From the NCBI GenBank assembly GCA_964016885.1, contig OZ024743.1:183226990-183290989 (forward strand): a stretch of 64,000 bases of DNA, written 5' to 3'. Under the pieces are notes generated by a model. It had not been told where the DNA came from. It worked only from the letters and a program-made list of their open reading frames with translations, and ran no database searches. Below, one piece after another: positions 1 to 11,439 of the stretch (its first letter is position 1; each line of letters begins with the position of its first letter). This DNA is from Eledone cirrhosa (Eukaryota > Mollusca > Cephalopoda > Octopoda > Eledonidae). The position numbers and the translations under genes are program-made.

Positions 1-1733
1 TTACTAAATGAGGAGAATGCATGGGAAGAAGAGACCCTACCCCAAGTAGACCCTATAGAGGGACCAGCAGTACAAGTCAGCGGCAGCGTAGTAAGTAAGG
101 CAATCAGAGATATGAAGATGGGGAAGGCAACCGGTCCATCGGGTATAGCTGCCGAGATGCTGAAGGCATCTGGGTATGTAGGTCACACTATAACCACACG
201 TATCGTTAACCAGGTAATACTAGAAGAGGCCATACTAAAAGATTGGTGCAGTAGCATCATTGTCAACTGCTACAAAGGCAAAGGTGATGCACTAGATAGA
301 GGAAACTATAGAGGTATAAAGTTGATGGACCAGGTCATGAAAGTAACAGAAAGAGTTATAGCACAGCTGATTAGGGACCGGGTGAATATAGACGAGATGC
401 AATTTGGGTTTGTACCAGGAAGAGGCACCACTGATGCCCTCTTCCTTGTGAGGCAATTACAGGAAAAGTACCTAGCTAAAAGTAAGCCACTCTACTTGGC
501 ATTTGTCGACCTTGAGAAAGCCTTTGACAGAGTTCCACGTGCTGTAATCAGGTGGGCTCTTAGAAAACTAGGAGTAGATGAATGGCTTGTGAAAGCGGTA
601 CAAGCCATGTATAGGGGAGCAGTCAGCAAAGTTAGGATTAGCAATGAGTATAGCGAGGAATTTAGCGTACAGGTTGGAGTCCACCAGGGCTCTGTTCTTA
701 GCCCTCTCCTGTTCATCATAGTCCTGCAGGCAATAACGGAGGAATTTAAGACCGGATGCCCATGGGAACTCCTGTATGCTGATGACCTCGCACTCATAGC
801 TGAATCTATGATAGAACTAGAGAATAAATTCCAAACCTGGAAGCAGGGACTAGAGAGAAAGGGTCTCAAAGTCAACATGACAAAGACTAAGGTCCTTGTA
901 AGTAGACGAGAAAACAGAACCCAGATCCCCTCAGAGAAATGGCCTTGCTCAGTATGTAGGAAAGGTGTAGGTAGGAACTCCATTCTCTGCCCCAAATGCA
1001 AACAATGGGTACACAAGAGATGTAGCGGGATCTCAGGAAGCTTAATTAAGAATGTAGGATTCACATGCAGCAGCTGTGCTGAAGCAGCAAACAGCCACAG
1101 GAAACAAGTACCACCAATCTCTGGGAGGGCCCTGTAGAAACAGTAGACAGCTTCTGCTACCTAGGTGACCGAATTAGCAATGGAGGTGGGTGTTCAGAAA
1201 GTACAATAACAAGGGTAAGAACGGGATGGAAGAAGTTTAGGGAACTACTACCACTGCTAGCTGCAAAAGGCTTCTCCCTCAGAATGAAAGGCAGACTGTA
1301 TGATGCGTGTATCCGAACAGCGATGTTGCATGGTAGTGAGACCTGGGCGCTGAAGGTGGAAGACTTACGTAGATTAGAGAGAAACGAAGCCTGCATGCTC
1401 CGATGGATGTGTAACAGTAATATATGTGAACGACAAAGCATAAATGAATTGAGAGAGAGACTGAGCATAAGAGGAATCAAATGCTGTGTGCAGGAGAGGC
1501 GGTTGCGCTGGTATGGACATGTGATGCGTATGAAGGATGACAGCTGCATAAAAAGGTGCAGAGCACTAGAAGTTGATGGAAACCGCGGAGTGGGGAGACC
1601 CAAGATGACCTGGGATGAGGTGATAAAAGCCGACCTTACCCAATTACACCTCTCAAAGACAATGACACACGACCGTGACTTCTGGCGTCACGCAGTAATA
1701 CAGAGTACCCGACCTCCCATGGGTACATGCTGA
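1..1733 (+). pseudogene. RTE-like retrotransposon reverse transcriptase, copy A (5' cut by window, frameshifted)
   Basis: This is the C-terminal two thirds of a non-LTR retrotransposon polyprotein, whose role is target-primed reverse transcription. The frame is open from base 1 and contains the RT domain: motif [14 protein letters not shown] near base 510 and the catalytic YADD near 776. A zinc cluster follows ([23 protein letters not shown]; bases 945-1080). Compared with the copy at 44796-46522, four bases are missing near 1087. The frame therefore ends at 1137, and the remaining C-terminal part (GSETWAL, GVGRPKMTWDEV) continues in another frame at about 1150-1733. The zinc cluster and GRPK-TWDE segment are shared by all RTE-like copies in the window. 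The N-terminal endonuclease would lie outside the window. Family assignment is secure at the level of non-LTR RT; RTE-like is inferred from the protein and the (TGA)n tail. Confidence 0.9.
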
Positions 1734-2036
1734 AGCATATAAACAATATGCCCCCACACACCCCACCGCAAGGTGGTCGTGGAGGTGCCACGGCAAAAAA
1801 GCACCCAGCCCACACTGTAAAGTGGACGTGTAGGCGCCACGAAAAAGCACCCAGCACTCACTGTAAATGAGGTTGGTGTTAGGAAGGGCATCCAGCTGTA
1901 GAAATCAAGCCAGATCAGTTCCTGTATGAGCAAGGCATGGTCAGCTGACCAGACACTGCACACAACAGGACAACCCGTCTAACCCATGCTAGCGTGGAAG
2001 AACGGACGTAAAACGGTGATGATGATGATGATGATA
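1734..2036 (+). mobile_element. 3' UTR and (TGA)n tail of RTE-like copy A
   Basis: The segment follows the coding remnant directly. It contains the family 3' UTR: two degenerate copies of the cagcccacactgtaaagtg unit, then the gcatccagctgtagaaatc block, then acccatgctagcgtggaag and a run of gatgat. Short 3' microsatellite tails are typical of RTE-type elements. The same blocks recur at many other sites in the window, on both strands. Confidence 0.85.
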
Positions 2037-2261
2037 CATACATATATATATATATACACATACATATACACATACATATATATACACATATATATATATA
2101 TACACATATATATATATATATATATATACACATACATATATATACACATACATATTTATACACATACATATACATATATATACACATACATATACATATA
2201 TATACACATACATATACATATATATACACATACATATACATATATATATACACACTAGCAT
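2037..2261. repeat. (TA/CATA)n microsatellite
   Basis: Imperfect tandem catata/tatata sequence sits between the tails of two oppositely oriented RTE-like 3' ends. Open frames across it encode only low-complexity Tyr/Ile/His strings and are not genes. Confidence 0.95.
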
Positions 2262-3290
2262 GGGTTAGACAGGTTGTCCTATTGTGGGAAATGCCAGGTC
2301 AGGTGACCATGTCTTGTTCATACGGTAACTGATTTTATCTTGATTTCTACAGCTGGATGCCCTTCCTAACACCAACTTCATTTACAGTGATTACTGGATG
2401 CTTTTTCTTTTACCATGGCCCCTAAACGAGCCCTTTACAGTGTGGGCCGAGTGCTTTTTTGTTCTGACACCTCTACGACCACTGTACAGTGTGGACTGGG
2501 TGCTTTTTTGTCGTGACACCTCTACGACCACTGTACAGTGTGGACTGGGTGCTTTTTTGTTGTGACACCTCTACGACCACTGTACAGTGTGGACTGGGTG
2601 CTTTTTTGTCGTGACACCTCTACGACCACTGTACAGTGTGGACTGGGTGCTTTTTTGTCGTGACACCTCTACGACCACTGTACAGTGTGGACTGGGTGCT
2701 TTTTTGTCGTGACACCTCTACGACCACTGTACAGTGTGGACTGGGTGCTTTTTTGTCGTGACACCTCTACGACCACTGTACAGTGTGGACTGGGTGCTTT
2801 TTTTTGTCGTGACACCTCTACGACCACTGTACAGTGTGGACTGGGTGCTTTTTTTTGTCGTGACACCTCTACGACCACTGTACAGTGTGGACTGGGTGCT
2901 TTTTTGTTCTGGCACCTCTACGACCACTGTACAGTGTGGACTGGGTGCTTTTTTGTCGTGACACCTCTACAACCACTGTACAGTGTGGACTGGGTGCTTT
3001 TTTGTTCTGGCACCTCTACGACCACTGTACAGTGTGGACTGGGTGCTTTTTTGTCGTGACACCTCTACAACCACTGTACAGTGTGGACTGAGTGCTTTTT
3101 TGTTCTGACACCTCTACGACCACTGTACAGTGTGGACTGGGTGCTTTTTTGTTGTGACACCTCCACGACCACTGTACAGTGTGGACTGGGTGCTTTTTTG
3201 TCATGACACCTCTACAATCACTGTACAGTGTGAACTGGGTGCTTTTTTGTTGTGACACCTCTACTACCACTGTACAGGGGAGGGTGGTAT
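2262..3290 (-). mobile_element. RTE-like 3' UTR fragment (minus) with an expanded 49-bp repeat
   Basis: The minus-strand 3' end of an RTE-like element reads from the tail side: gctagcatgggttagac, then the clinker gctggatgcccttcctaac, then the UTR repeat unit. The unit that occurs only one to three times in other copies is here expanded into an array at about 2430-3285. No coding part is present. Confidence 0.85.
2430..3285. repeat. 49-bp minisatellite, about 17 copies
   Basis: The repeat unit is 49 bp. It begins tgtacagtgtggactgggtg, continues through a T6 to T8 run, and ends ctctacgaccac. Most units are 49 bp; two have two extra T residues. The commonest point variants are gtcgtgacac versus gttctggcac. 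It is the reverse complement of the unit found in RTE-like 3' UTRs. Periodic open frames across it are artefacts. Confidence 0.95.
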
Positions 3291-3366
3291 GTAATTAAAT
3301 ATGTATATGATGCAACACTGATTCTTTGTTCCCTTATATATTAATACATAATAATATATATATATA

Positions 3367-3724
3367 CCTCTGGCGTCACGCAGTAATACAGAAGACTCGA
3401 CTTCCCACAGGTACAAACCGAAGCTGAAGCATATAGACAATATGCCCCCACACCCTCCCACTGCAAAGTGGTTGTGGAGGTGCCACGTCAAAAAACCACC
3501 CAGCCCACACTGTAAAGGGGTCGTGTAGGTGCCACGGAAAAAAAAGCACCCAGCACTCACTGTAAATGAGGTTGGTGTTAGGAAGGGCATCCAGCTGTAG
3601 AAATCAAACGAGAATCAGTTCCCGTATGAGCAAGACAAGGTCAGCCAACCTGGTATTGCCCACAACAGGACAACCCGTCTAACTCATGCTAGCGTGGAAG
3701 AACGGACGTAAAACGTTGATGACG
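3367..3724 (+). mobile_element. RTE-like 3' end fragment (plus)
   Basis: It starts with ctctggcgtcacgcagtaat, the codons just before the ORF end in copy A, and continues through the UTR units and gctagcgtggaagaacgg to gttgatgacga. It is a strongly 5'-truncated insertion. Confidence 0.85.
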
Positions 3725-3916
3725 ATATCTAATATATATATAATATATAAACATATATTATATATATATAACACACACACACATATATATATAAAACACA
3801 CACAAACACACATATATATATATATAACACACATATAACACACACACATATATATAACACACACACATATATAACACACACACATATATATATATAACAC
3901 TCACACACATACATAT

Positions 3917-3992
3917 GATGAGTTGTAGCTTTGATGAGTTGTAGTGCACCTGAGCACTGTACACAATAATTTCATTATTATTATTATATATA
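3917..3992 (+). mobile_element. CR1-like 3' tail fragment
   Basis: It contains gatgagttgtagtgcacctg, agcactgtacacaataattt and an attatta repeat. This is the same 3' terminus as the long CR1-like copies ending at 25145 (plus) and 48084 (minus). The first 14 bases are duplicated. Confidence 0.8.
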
Positions 3993-4167
3993 TAACACAC
4001 ACACACACATATATATATAAAACACACACACAAAGTATACACCAGTATACAGACTGGTACCTCATGTTGAAACTTAAACGATGTCTTGTAAACTTTACCA
4101 CAAACCAAAACCAAAATGTACTTTTAATACTGACAAGTGGAACCGTATTGTATAGTAAAACATTATA

Positions 4168-4352
4168 TATTTGCATTGGCAGTATCGGTAGAGGGTCCGA
4201 CGCCATGCTTTCCAGCATAGTTACGTCCCTTTACGATCTGAGTTCAAATCCCGCCGAGGTTGACTTTGCCTTTCATACTTACGGGGTCGATAAAATAAAG
4301 TATCAGTAATACACTGAGTAATTGCTGGCCTTGTGCCTAAAGTAGAAACAAT
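4168..4352 (+). mobile_element. tRNA-derived SINE, full length
   Basis: The head ggcagtatcggtagagggtc looks like box A and gagttcaaatcccgc is box B of a pol III promoter. The body runs through tttgccttt, cttacggggtcgataaaata and ggccttgtgcctaaagtag to an aattgtata tail. No protein is encoded. Other copies lie at 25372, 57450 and, reversed, 60905. Confidence 0.9.
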
Positions 4353-5018
4353 TGTATATTATTTTAAATATAACTTTATAGCAAATAGGCTAATTATATA
4401 ACACCTAGAGTTTCTATTACGATTCTTAATGTTGCTACTTTTAAGATTTAGCCTCTATGAAGACGGTAAAAGAAGAATGTGGTCGAGGTAGTCGCAACTT
4501 TATTGCCTCGTTTGTCATTGACAATGAAGAATATGTTCGATATTATGTAAAGATGAAAGTGAAATGAAAACATGAGAGAAATTGTTTGAAATACAAAAGA
4601 AGAAAACAAAAGTTGTCAAGGAGTCGTAAATATTTTTATAAAGCACACTTCAATTAAACTTCTCTCCAAGTACATTGTGTGGTACATATATTCACACAGA
4701 CACACACATGTAGACATACGCGAACATACACATATACAGACATACGCGGACATATATACACACACAGATGCAAACAGACATACACAAACACAGACCATAC
4801 AGACACACACATACACGCCGGAATACACACAAACACACCAAAGTACACACACGCGGTCACATACACACCAACTTACACACGATCACACACACACCAACAT
4901 GCATATACACGATCACATACACACCTACACACACACATTTCTTCTAAATTAGTTTTCAGATAAAAAACTAAGTTATGATTCCAGTCGCATTTATTAAATC
5001 CTTAAAAGAATATATTAA
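4353..5018. other. AT-rich spacer with (CA)n microsatellite
   Basis: Nothing gene-like is visible. A degenerate cacaca/catac tract spans about 4690-4945; its open frames are His/Thr or Cys/Val low-complexity strings. Confidence 0.8.
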
Positions 5019-5219
5019 CAGTTCTAGGGATATTTTCTGTTAACTACAGTTCTAGGGATACCTTCTGTTAACTAGTTTTGGTGGTACCTTCTGTTAATAA
5101 CAGTTCGGGGGGGGGGGGGGCTTCTGTTAACTAGTTTTGAGGGGTACTTTCTGTTAACTACAGTTTTTGGTGGTACTGTCTGTTAACTATAGTTTTTGGT
5201 GGTACTGTCTGTTAACTAT
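5019..5219. repeat. 28-29 bp tandem repeat, about 7 copies
   Basis: Degenerate units are built as cagttctagggataccttctgttaact with gttttggtggtac variants. One unit contains a G tract of about 14 bases at 5106-5120, which may be an assembly-sensitive homopolymer. Confidence 0.85.
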
Positions 5220-5395
5220 ATAAATAAAAAAAATAGCAGCAGTGTTTAAGGAGATACAACTGCGAAGGAGAAACAGTAAAGTGAAACCCGGAAGAACAAA
5301 GTTCAACAAGTCAAGTATGATTATGACTAATTCTAGAAAAAGAAATCTCAATAAATGTTTCTATTGACGTTTATTTGGCATTTATTATTAAAATA

Positions 5396-5470
5396 ATAAT
5401 TGTTTCTACTTTAGGCACAAGGCCAGCAATTACCCAGTGCATTACTGGTGCTTTATTAAAATAATAATAG
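5396..5470 (-). mobile_element. SINE 3' end fragment
   Basis: The minus-strand match to the SINE 3' region is gtttctactttaggcacaag followed by gccagcaattacccagtgc. The head is absent. Confidence 0.75.
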
Positions 5471-5704
5471 TAGTAAATAATGTGTTTTTACTGTAGTTGG
5501 CAGTAGTTTAAATACAATCGTTACAGATCCACTAGGTACCCACATTGGTAAGGGAATCATAAACAGGTCTTCTTTTATATAATTTATAACCTCAGAAAGA
5601 ATTATAAATAACACAAAATATGCAAAGTTCTCTACGCTAAAAAGTTTCAATTACAAAAATACCCTCCACGCGAGATATGTGTAATAACACAAAAAACTTG
5701 AGAG

Positions 5705-5863
5705 TTTCTATTGAAAACTAAAGCTGTAGTGTATGTATGTGCGTGTGTATATATATATAGACACACACACGCACAGACCGAAACACAAATTAATTGATCT
5801 AAACTAATTGGTATCGATTATAGTACATACATACACTACAGCTTTAGTTTTCAATAGAAACAT
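5705..5863. repeat. Small foldback, about 36-bp arms
   Basis: The left arm, starting gtttctattgaaaactaaag, is repeated as its reverse complement at about 5826-5863. The loop of roughly 80 bp contains (TA)n and (CA)n. Confidence 0.85.
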
Positions 5864-6410
5864 ATATATTATGGAATACGGCTGGCTTCTTGCTACAATA
5901 ATTTCTATACTTTTCATTGAGAGAGAGAGAGAGAGAGAGATAATCCGGAACTAGCTGTTGAAACGGGCTCAGACGTCGGGTCCCGACTCTTTAAAATATG
6001 TGTGTGTGTAGATATCGAGTTAAATCGGGCGTAACCACAGTTAATAAGTTACTCAATACATTAGTAGAGTGTAAACATCATTATTCAAAATAGAAATGGT
6101 ATCTACAAGACTAAAACGGTTTCATTCGTATAAAATCATCATTAATATATTATATTTGATTTTGGTGGGTGAGTGTACTGTTTAGGTAACGTTTGATACT
6201 GTTGTTGTATTTTATTATTTGCATTTTATGGATTCTAGTCTATCTCAGAAAAGGTCAACGTCAATGCGATAGGAAAAACTTCAATTTGATGATAGTTGTC
6301 AGAGCAACAATGGAACATCGTCTGCGAGGAATCGTTGCTTATGAAAACTGGAATTAGTGATAATTAACGCAGCTTAACACTTCCTTTAGTATTATTACTA
6401 TTGTGTTTGA
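5864..6410. other. Unique AT-rich spacer
   Basis: A (GA)n tract lies near 5920. No ORF or repeat family was recognised in the rest. Confidence 0.7.
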
Positions 6411-6419
6411 CAACGTGCT

Positions 6420-6600
6420 TTGCGGCATATAGTTACGACCCTGTACGTCCTGAGTTCAAACTCCGCCGAGGTTAGCTTTGCCTTTCATTCTTACGGGGTC
6501 GATAGAATAAAGTACCAGTAATGCACTGGAGTCGAATTAATCGACTATCCCCTCCATCAAAATTGGTTTTGTGCTTATAGTAGAAACCATTATTACTGTT
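6420..6600 (+). mobile_element. tRNA-derived SINE, 5'-truncated, second subtype
   Basis: Box B region gagttcaaactccgccgag is followed by cttacggggtcgatagaat. The tail differs from the 4168 copy: it has a tcgaattaatcgactatccc insert before gtgcttatagtagaaacc. The same subtype is seen at 25150 and 28440. Confidence 0.8.
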
Positions 6601-6943
6601 GTTATTACAATAAGAATCATATGTAGAAATAAGAACTTCACTCTTTTTAATTACTATCAGACATTGTCTTTTATGGAATATGAATTTACAAGTGCACGAC
6701 AGAAGTACCATTCTCTTGGAGCTAAATTACACCACATTGGTATTGAATCTTTGTTTTTGTCGTTTCCTTGAACTAATATATATATATATATATATATATA
6801 TAGTCATATTTTTATGGGAATAAAACTATAGGTGAGGAAAGGGCCAAAAAAACCTGAAACGATGTGTGTAATTAAGGAACCCATATATATATATATATAT
6901 ACATACATACATACATACACCCACTTAAGACCATTATTAATTA

Positions 6944-7018
6944 TTAAAATAAAGTACCAGTAATACACTGGGTAATTGCTGGCCTTGTGCCTAAAGTAGA
7001 AACAATTATTAATTATTA
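6944..7018 (+). mobile_element. SINE 3' end fragment
   Basis: Contains aataaagtaccagtaatac followed by ggccttgtgcctaaagtag and an attaatt tail. It lacks the tRNA-like head. Confidence 0.75.
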
Positions 7019-7019
7019 A

Positions 7020-7768
7020 TATAACAAACAGTACAATAGAAAAGGCGGAAGAGAAATGTTATGGTAATTTGGTTAACTTTGAGTTCAGTTGTAAAATAGT
7101 TTTTGTTTTTGTTTTTAAGTACAAGAGAGAGAGAAAGAAAGCGAGAGAGTGGGGGGGCGATACCAGGTAAGTAAATGAGGAAAAAAAATATTTTTGACAT
7201 TACCTTGATTAATGAAAAGCCCCATGTAAGCTATAAAAATGACAAAACTACATTTCGTAGGAAAAAGCTCTGTAGAGCAAAGGGATTCCATCTGTGGCCT
7301 AACGACTGAAGCTAATGAGTAGTTGACAGTAAGGAGACTTTAGACTTGATTGGCCGCAAGTGCGAGAGAGCGGCCTATTATAAGGCGAGCCAACATATTA
7401 ATACAGCGTGGAGTGGAAATTAGTATTGTTTTGTAGTACACCGGCTGGCGACTGACTAGAACCATGGTAAAAAGGTGTTTTACTAAAAACAACTGTATAG
7501 ACAAGCCAAAAGAAGTTGTATATAAACATTTAAAACAGAATATTTGATAGTATAATAATTTATGTTTCTAATAGTTGTAACATTAGAATGAATTCTCTCA
7601 TGGTTTCGTTTATCTTTTTACTTCTAAGAAACGGTACTATGCGAAAGAATTCGCCATTGAAAAACATATCCATTTCACAGCACCTACTATTAACACATAT
7701 ACACACATTTTAGTTTATAAGCATAAATGAGAGAAATAGAACTAAATTCATAAAATACGGAGAGTGAA

Positions 7769-7820
<52 letters not shown>
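7020..7820. other. Spacer without recognised content
   Basis: Mostly unique sequence of moderate AT content. A short GA-rich tract occurs near 7130 and (TG)n(TA)n near 7770. No coding or mobile signature was found. Confidence 0.6.
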
Positions 7821-7821
<1 letters not shown>

Positions 7822-7824
7822 GAT

Positions 7825-8327
7825 ATTAAGCAAATGGAAACTATATTTATAAAACCATATTTATTTCATTATACATATTTCAGGGATACCATATTAAAAA
7901 TATGGCATGCCTTCTTCAGATAAAATACAATATATAAGCAGTTTTATAAATAAATTTGACGTACCATAGAATATTGATCAACTTCCATTTAAAAAAGTTG
8001 GTTTGGTAGTATATATATATATATATATATAAGCAAAGAGTTATTTAATTTGTTGGTTATTCAACAAATTTAATTATAACAGATTCGAAGCACTCTACAA
8101 GTTTCTTCTTGAGTATAATATCAATGATATTAATAAATGGAAACTATCTTTATAAAACCATATTTATTTTATTATATATATTTCAAGGGTACCAAAATTT
8201 TGGTATGCTCTCATCAGATAAAATACAAAAGTTGTTTTATAAATAGTGACATATCCAAAAAACAAGAACTTATATATAATAAAATAAATATGGTTTTATA
8301 AAGATAGTTTCCATTTATCAATACCAT

Positions 8328-8345
<18 letters not shown>
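7825..8345. repeat. Two related MITE-like units with foldback arms
   Basis: The unit tggaaactat, ttataaaaccatatttattt occurs at 7838 and again at 8138, each followed by a ggtacc/ggatacc block and atcagataaaatacaa. At 8273-8330 the same arm returns as its reverse complement, so the second unit is a foldback with arms of about 50 bp. No transposase is encoded. Confidence 0.75.
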
Positions 8346-8369
<24 letters not shown>

Positions 8370-8524
8370 TTAAGGATACTATTTATGGTTATGTATATAA
8401 TAAAACCTTTTATGGTTATATATATTTTAAACTCTAAATAGTGAAAGACAGTAATTCATTACCATCTTATTACCAGTAAGATAAATAGCTCAATGTAATA
8501 ACATTAGTTGTTTTACAGAGCAGT

Positions 8525-10032
8525 TATATAGAAATTACATGAATCAAAGTTCAGTTTAAATCATTTATTTGCTTACAATTGTTTCCTCCAAACCGAGGTT
8601 TGGATTCTTCGGAGCAACTATTTAGTGATTTTTTACATACTTGACCTCCTTTTCAACACAAGAGACATATAAAAACATATGTATATATTGACCCACAGTG
8701 GGTTGACATCCATCATAATAATATAGCATGGTAATTTACATACAAAGGTTACATTCATATTAAAGGACAAAATTAAAGTTAAAATTAAAATTAAAATAAA
8801 AATAAAACATTGGCAGTTTATGAAGATAAAGCAAGAGGAAAGTTTAGAGTAGTCAGTGTATGAAACAATCTCACGTGTGGCATGTACGCGTGTCTTATTT
8901 ATACAGGATTATAGTGCGGCAGATTGTTACATGTAAAAATAAGCAGTTAAAGCAGGCAATCAATAGCATCATGGGGACTGTATTGTTAAAGCATTTTTTA
9001 CACACACCTGTACGATATATAAGCCCGTTTGTAGAGAAACACCAAAAATATCAAAAATATCAAAAATATTACAAATGAGAAGCAAAACAGCACCACTGTC
9101 CTCGCACCCACCACCACTCACACAATCCAGGAAACGCAATCTATAGACTACATGTCTATCATTCAATCCACGATGATTCAACATTGGGTGCCTGGTGAAT
9201 CATGATATAAATCATATCTTGTCATTCCATAAATTGATTCATAGATCAGGTTGTTTTTGTTGTGAGAGATGACATCTCTTTTGTTGTGAGAGATGTCATC
9301 TCTCACAACAAAAACAACCTGATCTATGAATCAATTTATGGAATGACAAGATATGATTTATATCATGATTCACCAGGCACCCAATGTTGAATCATCGTGG
9401 ATTGAATGATGGACATGTAGTCTATAGATTGCGTTTCCTGGATTGTGTGAGTGGTGGTGGGTGCGAGGACAGTGGTGCTGTTTTGCTTCTCATTTGTAAT
9501 ATTTTTGATATTTTTGATATTTTTGGTGTTTCTCTACAAACGGGCTTATATATCGTACAGGTGTGTGTAAAAAATGTTTTAACAATACAGTCCCCATGAT
9601 GCTATTGATTGCCTGCTTTAACTGCTTATTTTTACATGTAACAATCTGCCGCACTATAATCCTGTATAAATAAGACACGCGTACATGCCACACGTGAGAT
9701 TGTTTCATACACTGACTACTCTAAACTTTCCTCTTGCTTTATCTTCATAAACTGCCAATGTTTTATTTTTATTTTTATTTTAATTTTAACTTTAATTTTG
9801 TCCTTTAATATGAATGTAACCTTTGTATGTAAATTACCATGCTATATTATTATGATGGATGTCAACCCACTGTGGGTCAATATATACATATGTTTTTATA
9901 TGTCTCTTGTGTTGAAAAGGAGGTCAAGTATGTAAAAAATCACTAAATAGTTGCTCCGAAGAATCCAAACCTCGGTTTGGAGGAAACAATTGTAAGCAAA
10001 TAAATGATTTAAACTGAACTTTGATTCATGTA

Positions 10033-10043
<11 letters not shown>
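8525..10043. repeat. Near-perfect long inverted repeat (754-bp arms, 11-bp loop)
   Basis: Left arm 8525-9278 and right arm 9290-10043 are reverse complements of each other. The axis is at 9284 and the loop is 9279-9289. Reading both arms, I found only two mismatches (near 9002 and near 9159). The apparent paired ORFs of 71 and 72 residues are mirror copies within the arms and resemble no known protein. The outer ends run into different sequence: an ordinary flank on the left and (TA)n on the right. It could be a young foldback transposon, a recent inverted duplication, or a hairpin assembly artefact. Confidence 0.95.
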
Positions 10044-10071
<28 letters not shown>

Positions 10072-10072
<1 letters not shown>

Positions 10073-10462
10073 GGTGCGGACGATATTTGTTCGCAAGATT
10101 ACTGTCTAGGAAAAAATAACACAGTAGTTTTATTTTTTAAGATATATTTATCAAACTTGGGTCAGTTTGTCTTCATGACTTGTTCTTTCGATCTCACTCA
10201 ATAAACCCGCCATTGGCTTTGATGACGGCCTCAGGCGGCCTCGGAACCGGCTACAGGCCTTCGTCACTGTCCCCCGACTTAGGCCCCTAAAGGCACTTGT
10301 GATCCTGGCCTTCAGATCGTCTTTCGTATTGCAGCTAGATCTGTTGGTGTCTCATTCCACTGCGCCCCACACAAAGAAGTCGAGGGGGTTGCAGTCAGGC
10401 GAGCTGGGAGGCCAGATGTCAGGTGAAGTGTGGTCGACGAAGTTCTCTGACAGCCAGGCTTG
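10072..10462 (-). pseudogene. Mariner/Tc1-like (IS630 superfamily) transposase, C-terminal remnant
   Basis: On the minus strand, bases 10460-10350 translate to a stretch containing WPPSSPDCNPLDFFVWGAV. This is the region around the last catalytic Asp (SPD-NPLD-FVWG) of IS630/Tc1/mariner DDE transposases. The frame breaks immediately after, at a TGA. Further downstream, residues such as LKARI and LRPSSKPMAGLL continue in the family's C-terminal style. The end cagggtgcggacgatatttg may be the terminal repeat. The catalytic core is absent, so it is inactive. Confidence 0.75.
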
Positions 10463-10775
10463 GAATTGAAAGGTTGTGAGTTCAGTTCTCAGACCGGGTG
10501 ATGTGTTGTTTCCTTGAGCTGATGTGTTGTTTCCACTTTATTTCACATTGCTCCAGTTTACTCAGCTGTAGAAATGAGATGATAGGGACTGGGTTCCATA
10601 TCATTCCACTACAAAGTGGAGGTGCCACGGCAAAAAAGCACCCAGCACTCACTGTAAATGATGTTGGTGTTAGGAAGGGCATCCAGCTGAGGAAATCAAG
10701 CCAGAATCAGTTCCCATCCCACCCTTGCAAGCAATAAAAGCGAACCTAAAATGATGATGATGAAAATGATGATGA
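10463..10775 (+). mobile_element. Chimeric SINE (tRNA-like head, RTE-like tail), partly truncated
   Basis: It retains gaaaggttgtgagttcagtt (box B), the gtgatgtgttgtttccttgag block with an internal duplication, and a body made of RTE 3' UTR blocks (ggtgccacggcaaaaaagc, ggaagggcatccagctg). It ends in cccacccttgcaagcaataa and a gatgat tail. The better copy is at 57782-58122. Confidence 0.85.
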
Positions 10776-11400
10776 TATATATATATATATTTATATATGT
10801 CAGCTATATATATATAGCTGACACGGAGAAAAGAAATCTTTGAAATAATGTATGTTTTAAGTAAATGAGAGACGGAATATTATAAACTTTATGATCGTCT
10901 GCTATTCCAAACACCAGAACAGAAAGTAATATCCTGCAAACGTATTCAGAATTTTTGAGGCCCTTCTGATACAATAACAAAACAAATGGAACAAAAGAAA
11001 TGATAGCCAGAAAAGTTTATAGAGAACTGTCGAGAAATGTTTGAAAACAGAAAGTAATCAGACGAAATAGCAGTTTAGCAAGATAATTCTATGAGAAATT
11101 GTAGAAACTGAATTTCATAGCGGTGATAACACAGAAAGTTCAGTTAAGATGTAGAGCAAAATACAAAATCCACCAGCAGGTAATTATATAAAAGAGTATA
11201 TAAAAGTGGAAATTAACATTTCTGTCTGGGATATAAATATTTGTTTACATTTTCGCAAACATCTCAACGATATTCTCAATGGACGCGCTTACAATATTTG
11301 AATATAACTGAACCGTCGTACCATTTAATTTACACAAACTCACAATTTCTGATTTTACTGTGGATTTACCCATGCGAAATATTACACAAACTCACAGCCT
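10776..11400. other. AT-rich spacer
   Basis: A short palindrome of atatatagctgac type lies near 10798-10825. Otherwise no coding or repeat family was recognised. Confidence 0.6.
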
Positions 11401-11439
11401 TAAATTTTGTACTTCTAACGTTTTTATTTTCCTTCTCTT

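Noticed and set aside
945..1080. Host PHD-finger gene
   Set aside because: The cluster is inside the RTE-like reading frame in six copies, so it belongs to the element.
2685..3091. Repeated open frames on both strands, 68-124 residues
   Set aside because: They are products of the 49-bp minisatellite and the RTE-like UTR; the same DNA is noncoding in the other copies.
4168..4260. Possible functional tRNA gene
   Set aside because: Box A- and B-like blocks are present, but no cloverleaf with a proper anticodon arm could be drawn and the sequence continues into a SINE body repeated elsewhere.
5019..5219. CRISPR-like regular repeats
   Set aside because: These are simple tandem repeats in an animal genome without unique spacers or cas genes.
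8860..9708. Paired 71- and 72-residue ORFs that look like a conserved duplicated gene
   Set aside because: Their identity reflects only the inverted-repeat arms. No recognisable domain or codon pattern was seen.
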